From Rhodoferax sp. (GTDB lineage Bacteria > Pseudomonadota > Gammaproteobacteria > Burkholderiales > Burkholderiaceae_C): 9,069 nt of DNA. Below the pieces are notes generated by a model that did not search any database, had not been told where the DNA came from, and saw only the letters and a program-made list of their open reading frames with translations. The position numbers and the translations under genes are program-made. Positions 6,950 to 9,069 of this stretch are shown piece by piece. The stretch's first letter is position 1, and the number at the start of each line of letters is the position of its first letter. The stretch is from the NCBI GenBank assembly GCA_020048795.1, contig JAIFMA010000097.1, positions 1 through 9,069 of the forward strand, in the 5' to 3' direction.

Positions 6950-6973
6950 ATTATGGCGGCTACCTGTATCATA
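6950..6973 (-). promoter_or_regulatory. Two -10-like hexamers upstream of nhaD
   Basis: On the minus strand TATGAT (6968-6973) and CATAAT (6950-6955) each match the sigma-70 -10 consensus at five of six positions, in an AT-rich stretch. Neither has a convincing -35 at 16-18 bases; TTGTTT precedes CATAAT at a 19-base spacing. One of them probably marks the nhaD promoter. Confidence 0.33.
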
Positions 6974-6994
6974 AAAACAACAATCGGGTACCGC

Positions 6995-7023
6995 CTGCGT
7001 TTCGGGGTCGAAAGCCATCGCAG
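6995..7023. other. Imperfect two-part hairpin upstream of nhaD
   Basis: CTGCG (6995-6999) pairs with CGCAG (7019-7023). Directly inside it TTTCG (7000-7004) pairs with CGAAA (7009-7013) around a GGGT loop, leaving a five-base bulge (7014-7018) on one side. It lies between the lipoprotein terminator and the likely nhaD promoter. It may be a protein site or chance; it would only be in the nhaD RNA if transcription starts further upstream than proposed. Confidence 0.3.
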
Positions 7024-7046
7024 CCCGTCGGCCCTGTTGCTGCAAC

Positions 7047-7072
7047 AAAAAAGCCACCCGAAGGTGGCTTTT
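7047..7072 (-). terminator. Strong Rho-independent terminator of the lipoprotein gene
   Basis: On the minus strand GCCACC, loop TTCG and GGTGGC form a perfect six-base GC-rich stem with a cUUCGg tetraloop (7053-7068), directly followed by six T. AAAA on the other side can extend the stem. It begins about twenty bases after the lipoprotein stop and separates that gene from nhaD. Because the flanking T run is also present on the other strand (7069-7072), it may work weakly in both directions. Confidence 0.93.
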
Positions 7073-7092
7073 CAGAACCAATCGCTGGCCGA

Positions 7093-7302
7093 TTACTTGG
7101 AAGCAGCGGAAGCAGGTGCGGCAGCAGCGGGGGCAGAAGCTGCTTCAGAAGCGGCAGGAGCCGGTGCCGGTGCAGCAGCAGGAGCCGGTGCGGGAGCAGC
7201 AGCGGGTGCTGGTGCGGGTGCGGGCGCTTCTTCCTTCTTGCCGCAAGCGGAAAGAGCGGCAGCAGCGGCAATAACGGCGATCAGTACGAGAGATTTGTTC
7301 AT
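7093..7302 (-). CDS. Small Ala/Pro-rich lipoprotein of unknown function
   Basis: The 69-residue product starts with a textbook lipoprotein signal: MNK, then a hydrophobic stretch and the lipobox LSAC, with the lipidated cysteine at residue 20. Gly follows the Cys, not Asp, so export to the outer membrane is expected. The mature part is GKKEE followed by a low-complexity tail of about 44 residues built of Ala and Pro with a few Ser and Glu (APAPAP and AAA blocks), ending AASK. Such a tail is probably an extended periplasmic spacer; no enzymatic domain is visible. AGGT eight bases before ATG 7302 is a plausible ribosome site. A strong terminator follows the stop, so it is likely a single-gene unit. 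The codon content and clean signal peptide argue that this strand, not the Gly/Ser-rich opposite frames, is coding. The function is not known to me. Confidence 0.85.
   Translation of the reverse strand: MNKSLVLIAVIAAAAALSACGKKEEAPAPAPAPAAAPAPAPAAAPAPAPAASEAASAPAAAAPASAASK
7156..7203 (-). repeat. Tandem 24-base repeat inside the lipoprotein gene
   Basis: Two adjacent 24-base units (7156-7179 and 7180-7203) differ at two positions and each encode Ala-Ala-Ala-Pro-Ala-Pro-Ala-Pro. They are the core of the low-complexity tail. Such in-frame repeats can gain or lose units by slippage without breaking the gene. Confidence 0.75.
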
Positions 7303-7344
7303 GAGTAGTTACCTGATAAAAAAAGACAATTAGCGGAAATTGTT

Positions 7345-7362
7345 TTTGCAGTCGCCTGCAAA
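7345..7362 (-). other. Perfect hairpin with GNRA loop in the lipoprotein leader
   Basis: On the minus strand TTTGCAG and CTGCAAA form a perfect seven-base stem closed by GCGA, a GNRA tetraloop. It lies about 43 bases before the lipoprotein start, downstream of a -10-like TACAAT (7405-7410, minus strand) without a clear -35. No T run follows, so it is not a terminator for either direction. It could stabilise the mRNA 5' end or be chance. Confidence 0.4.
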
Positions 7363-7431
7363 GACCAAGCCAACACGCTTGTCGCGACATTCGCTCAGGC
7401 GGCCATTGTAGTTTGAAATGGAATGGTTTTT

Positions 7432-7453
7432 ACGCTTGACGAAGGCCAAGCGT
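7432..7453. other. Perfect hairpin after the roxA stop
   Basis: ACGCTTG (7432-7438) pairs with CAAGCGT (7447-7453) across an eight-base loop, thirteen bases past the roxA stop codon. On the minus strand it is followed by AAAAA rather than T, so it does not look like an intrinsic terminator. It could still protect the roxA transcript's 3' end or pause polymerase. Confidence 0.35.
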
Positions 7454-7465
7454 TGTGCTAGCGCC

Positions 7466-8608
7466 TCAAAAACCGTGCAGCCAGCCCGCCTGCGCCCAGC
7501 CTTGAACCAGATCAGAAGCCTGTGCACTAAGCCTGCCGAAATCCTTGGCATCAAGAAAACGCTGGTTAGCCAGGCTTCGCATCAGTGCCGCGTCCTTGGC
7601 AGATGCGGTAAAACTCTCGCCATTGATGAAGATGTGGCGAGCATCAAACATCATCTTGCTGCGCCGGTCCAGTCGCACCCCCAAACCCTTGATCTGCTTG
7701 TCTGATTCTGGCAACACCTGGGTGTCAAACCAGACATTGGGCTTGGGTTCGGTCAAGTATTCACCCAGACCCCGGGCCAGTGTGTGCGGGTTCTGCAACG
7801 CCTGCTGCACGGCTTGCGTGGCAAATTCCAGCATCTTTGGCGGAATTTCGGCAGCTTGATTGACGGCCGGCTGCCTGGGGTCGCGGTACAGCGACAGACC
7901 CACTTGATCCTCGGCATGTTCTGCCACCCGCTGTAGCAACTCGCGCGCCAGTTCCGCCTTGCTGGGGATGCGAAAACCAATGGAATAAGTCATGCATTCA
8001 CCCTCGGCAATGCCATCGTGGGCGTAACCGGGCGGCAGATACAGCATGTCGCCCGGCTCCAGCACAAACTCCTGTTCCGGCACAAAGTGGCTCAGTATCT
8101 TGAGCGGCACATCAGGCTGCAGGCTCAAATCCTTTGGCCGACCAATGCGCCAACGCCGCCGACCATGGGCTTGCAGCAAGAACACGTCATAGCTGTCACA
8201 GTGCGGTCCAACACCACCCCCATCGGTGGCAAAGCTGATCATCAGGTCGTCAAGCCGGGCATCAGGGACAAAGCGGAACTGGTTCATCAACTGGTGCACC
8301 GATTCAATATGCAGGTCCACGCCCTGCACCAGAATGGTCCAGCCCGGTTGTTTGAGCGGCGGCAGCGCCTTGCGCTGAAACGGTCCCTGACGCAAGCGCC
8401 AGCCCGGCAGCTTCCCCGGTTGCTGGATCACCAGGCGGGTCTGGGCATCCTCGCTGGCCGCCAGATCAAACAATTCAACCCGGCTCAGCAGCGGCTTGAA
8501 ATGCGGCGCAGCCTGACGCACCAGCAAGGGTTTCTTCTGCCAATGCCGTTTCATGAATAGCTGCGGGCTGAGACCGCCGAGCAGCGGCAGCACTTGGGTG
8601 GTGTCCAT
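7466..8608 (-). CDS. roxA: JmjC/cupin-4 ribosomal protein uL16 arginine hydroxylase, RoxA (YcfD)-like
   Basis: The 380-residue protein fits RoxA/YcfD, a cytosolic Fe(II)- and 2-oxoglutarate-dependent oxygenase. In E. coli it hydroxylates an arginine of ribosomal protein uL16 (L16). The N-terminal half holds the double-stranded beta-helix. The iron ligands are visible as His136-Cys-Asp138 in GPHCDSYDVFLLQ and His197 in PPGYAHDG, with the spacing seen in YcfD (His125, Asp127, His187). The C-terminal part ends with a winged-helix-like region containing DARHIFINGESF. I start it at ATG 8608, not at TTG 8632: GGAG lies six bases before the ATG, and MDTTQVLPLLGGLSPQLFMKRHWQ then starts the protein as in relatives. 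Its 5' end faces the FKBP gene across 67 bases. No terminator follows the stop, so some read-through into the lipoprotein gene is possible. The uL16 substrate is inferred by homology. Confidence 0.9.
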   Translation of the reverse strand: MDTTQVLPLLGGLSPQLFMKRHWQKKPLLVRQAAPHFKPLLSRVELFDLAASEDAQTRLVIQQPGKLPGWRLRQGPFQRKALPPLKQPGWTILVQGVDLHIESVHQLMNQFRFVPDARLDDLMISFATDGGGVGPHCDSYDVFLLQAHGRRRWRIGRPKDLSLQPDVPLKILSHFVPEQEFVLEPGDMLYLPPGYAHDGIAEGECMTYSIGFRIPSKAELARELLQRVAEHAEDQVGLSLYRDPRQPAVNQAAEIPPKMLEFATQAVQQALQNPHTLARGLGEYLTEPKPNVWFDTQVLPESDKQIKGLGVRLDRRSKMMFDARHIFINGESFTASAKDAALMRSLANQRFLDAKDFGRLSAQASDLVQGWAQAGWLHGF

Positions 8609-8675
8609 CAGGTTCTCCAAAGTTTGAAACAAGTGCCGAGAATGGCCAGCGCTTCAAACTGCGACAATTCTAGGC
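8609..8675. promoter_or_regulatory. Divergent promoter region for roxA and the FKBP gene
   Basis: These 67 bases must contain both divergent promoters. For the + strand, GACAAT (8663-8668) resembles a -10 and lies only seven bases before the ATG at 8676. For the minus strand, TAGAAT lies in the same few bases (8667-8672). No convincing -35 is seen for either. The roxA ribosome site GGAG (minus strand, 8615-8618) is at the other end. The overlapping -10 elements suggest the two genes compete or are co-regulated. Confidence 0.4.
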
Positions 8676-9069
8676 ATGAAAATTACTCAACAATGCGTGG
8701 CTGCTTTAAGCTGGACGCTCATGGACTCCCTGGGCGAAGAATTGGATGTGCTCGACGAACCGGTTGAGTTCCTGATCGGTGGCGAAGATCTGTTTCAGGT
8801 GATTGAAGACGCGCTGCAAGGCTGCAGTGCCGGCAGCACCGTGAACTTGCACATCGAGCCCGAACAAGCGTTTGGCGAATACAACGAGCAATTGGTTTTT
8901 CTTGAGCCCCGCGCCCTGTTTCCTGACCTGCTCGAAGAAGGCATGACATTTGAAGGCAGCTCTCTGCCCGCAGGCTGCAGTCCCGATACACCCCAGGACG
9001 CGCTCTACACGGTCACCGATGTTTACCCTGAGCACGTGGTACTCGATGGCAACCACCCACTGGCGGGCA
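8676..9069 (+). CDS. SlyD-like FKBP-type peptidyl-prolyl cis-trans isomerase (partial, runs off window end)
   Basis: The first 131 residues are present, starting MKITQQCVAALSWTL. The layout is that of SlyD-type FKBPs: a split FKBP domain interrupted by an insert-in-flap chaperone domain at about residues 70-120. EQAFGEYNEQLV opens the insert, and the family signature DGNHPLAG (124-131) closes it at the window edge. SlyD enzymes isomerise X-Pro bonds and act as cytosolic folding helpers. Two family positions differ: SlyD's Y-x-(L/V) in the first strand is W-T-L, and the usual L-I-x-G-L-E reads L-F-Q-V-I-E (about 41-46), losing the glycine. Activity could be reduced or altered. The start is fixed by homology; TAGG before the ATG is too close to be a good ribosome site. 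The C-terminal end, where SlyD can have a metal-binding tail, lies outside. Confidence 0.88.
   Translation, partial: MKITQQCVAALSWTLMDSLGEELDVLDEPVEFLIGGEDLFQVIEDALQGCSAGSTVNLHIEPEQAFGEYNEQLVFLEPRALFPDLLEEGMTFEGSSLPAGCSPDTPQDALYTVTDVYPEHVVLDGNHPLAG

Noticed and set aside
6778..7333. Plus-strand Gly/Ser/Cys- or Ala/Gly-repeat open frames over the lipoprotein gene
   Set aside because: They are the reverse reading of the Ala/Pro repeat. The minus frame has a signal peptide, lipobox, ribosome site and terminator; the plus frames have none and run into nhaD antisense.
8609..8632. TTG at 8632 as the roxA start
   Set aside because: GGAG, six bases before ATG 8608, lies inside this extension, and the eight added residues do not look like part of the family.
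1..9069. CRISPR array, tRNA/rRNA, insertion sequence, phage or toxin-antitoxin module
   Set aside because: No spaced direct repeats, cloverleaf, transposase motif, terminal inverted repeats or small toxin/antitoxin pair was seen on either strand.

Overview
This is a GC-rich, densely packed chromosomal window from a betaproteobacterium. It is most likely a member of the Comamonadaceae (Burkholderiales), perhaps near Rhodoferax or Polaromonas. That placement is inferred from gene neighbourhoods and protein character: EarP next to an EF-P carrying Arg32, an Ala/Pro-rich small lipoprotein, a RoxA-type oxygenase and a family-typical D-2-hydroxyacid dehydrogenase. No rRNA, tRNA, CRISPR array, insertion sequence or phage gene was seen. 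The content looks like ordinary core and housekeeping chromosome rather than an accessory island.

Layout. On the + strand, bases 1-1841 hold the 3' end of earP, then efp, then a long LOG-family Rossmann protein. On the - strand, running right to left, are two compact gene pairs. The first is rmuC followed by an MFS transporter, sharing a 4-base ATGA stop/start overlap; the transporter ends 13 bases inside the convergent LOG gene. The second is nhaD followed 6 bases later by a D-2-hydroxyacid dehydrogenase. Further right on the - strand are a 69-residue Ala/Pro-repeat lipoprotein gene with a strong UUCG-loop terminator, and a RoxA-like JmjC oxygenase. The oxygenase is divergent from a + strand SlyD-like FKBP prolyl isomerase that runs off the right edge.

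How the genes work together. Three loci concern translation or protein maturation: EarP rhamnosylates EF-P, which relieves ribosome stalling at polyproline; RoxA-type enzymes hydroxylate ribosomal protein uL16; and SlyD-like FKBPs assist folding. RmuC is linked to DNA maintenance. NhaD is a sodium/proton antiporter. The co-transcribed dehydrogenase probably reduces glyoxylate or hydroxypyruvate. No functional link within the rmuC/MFS pair or the nhaD/dehydrogenase pair is evident beyond shared transcription.

Two start codons were moved downstream of the longest open frames because a good Shine-Dalgarno site decides them (rmuC GTG at 4413; roxA ATG at 8608). A third was moved from TTG to the adjacent ATG (dehydrogenase, 5603). 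I did not find a convincing previously undescribed system. The least explained items are the leader regions of nhaD and of the lipoprotein gene, a degenerate palindrome between the two - strand operons, the enlarged LOG protein, and the altered FKBP active-site region.
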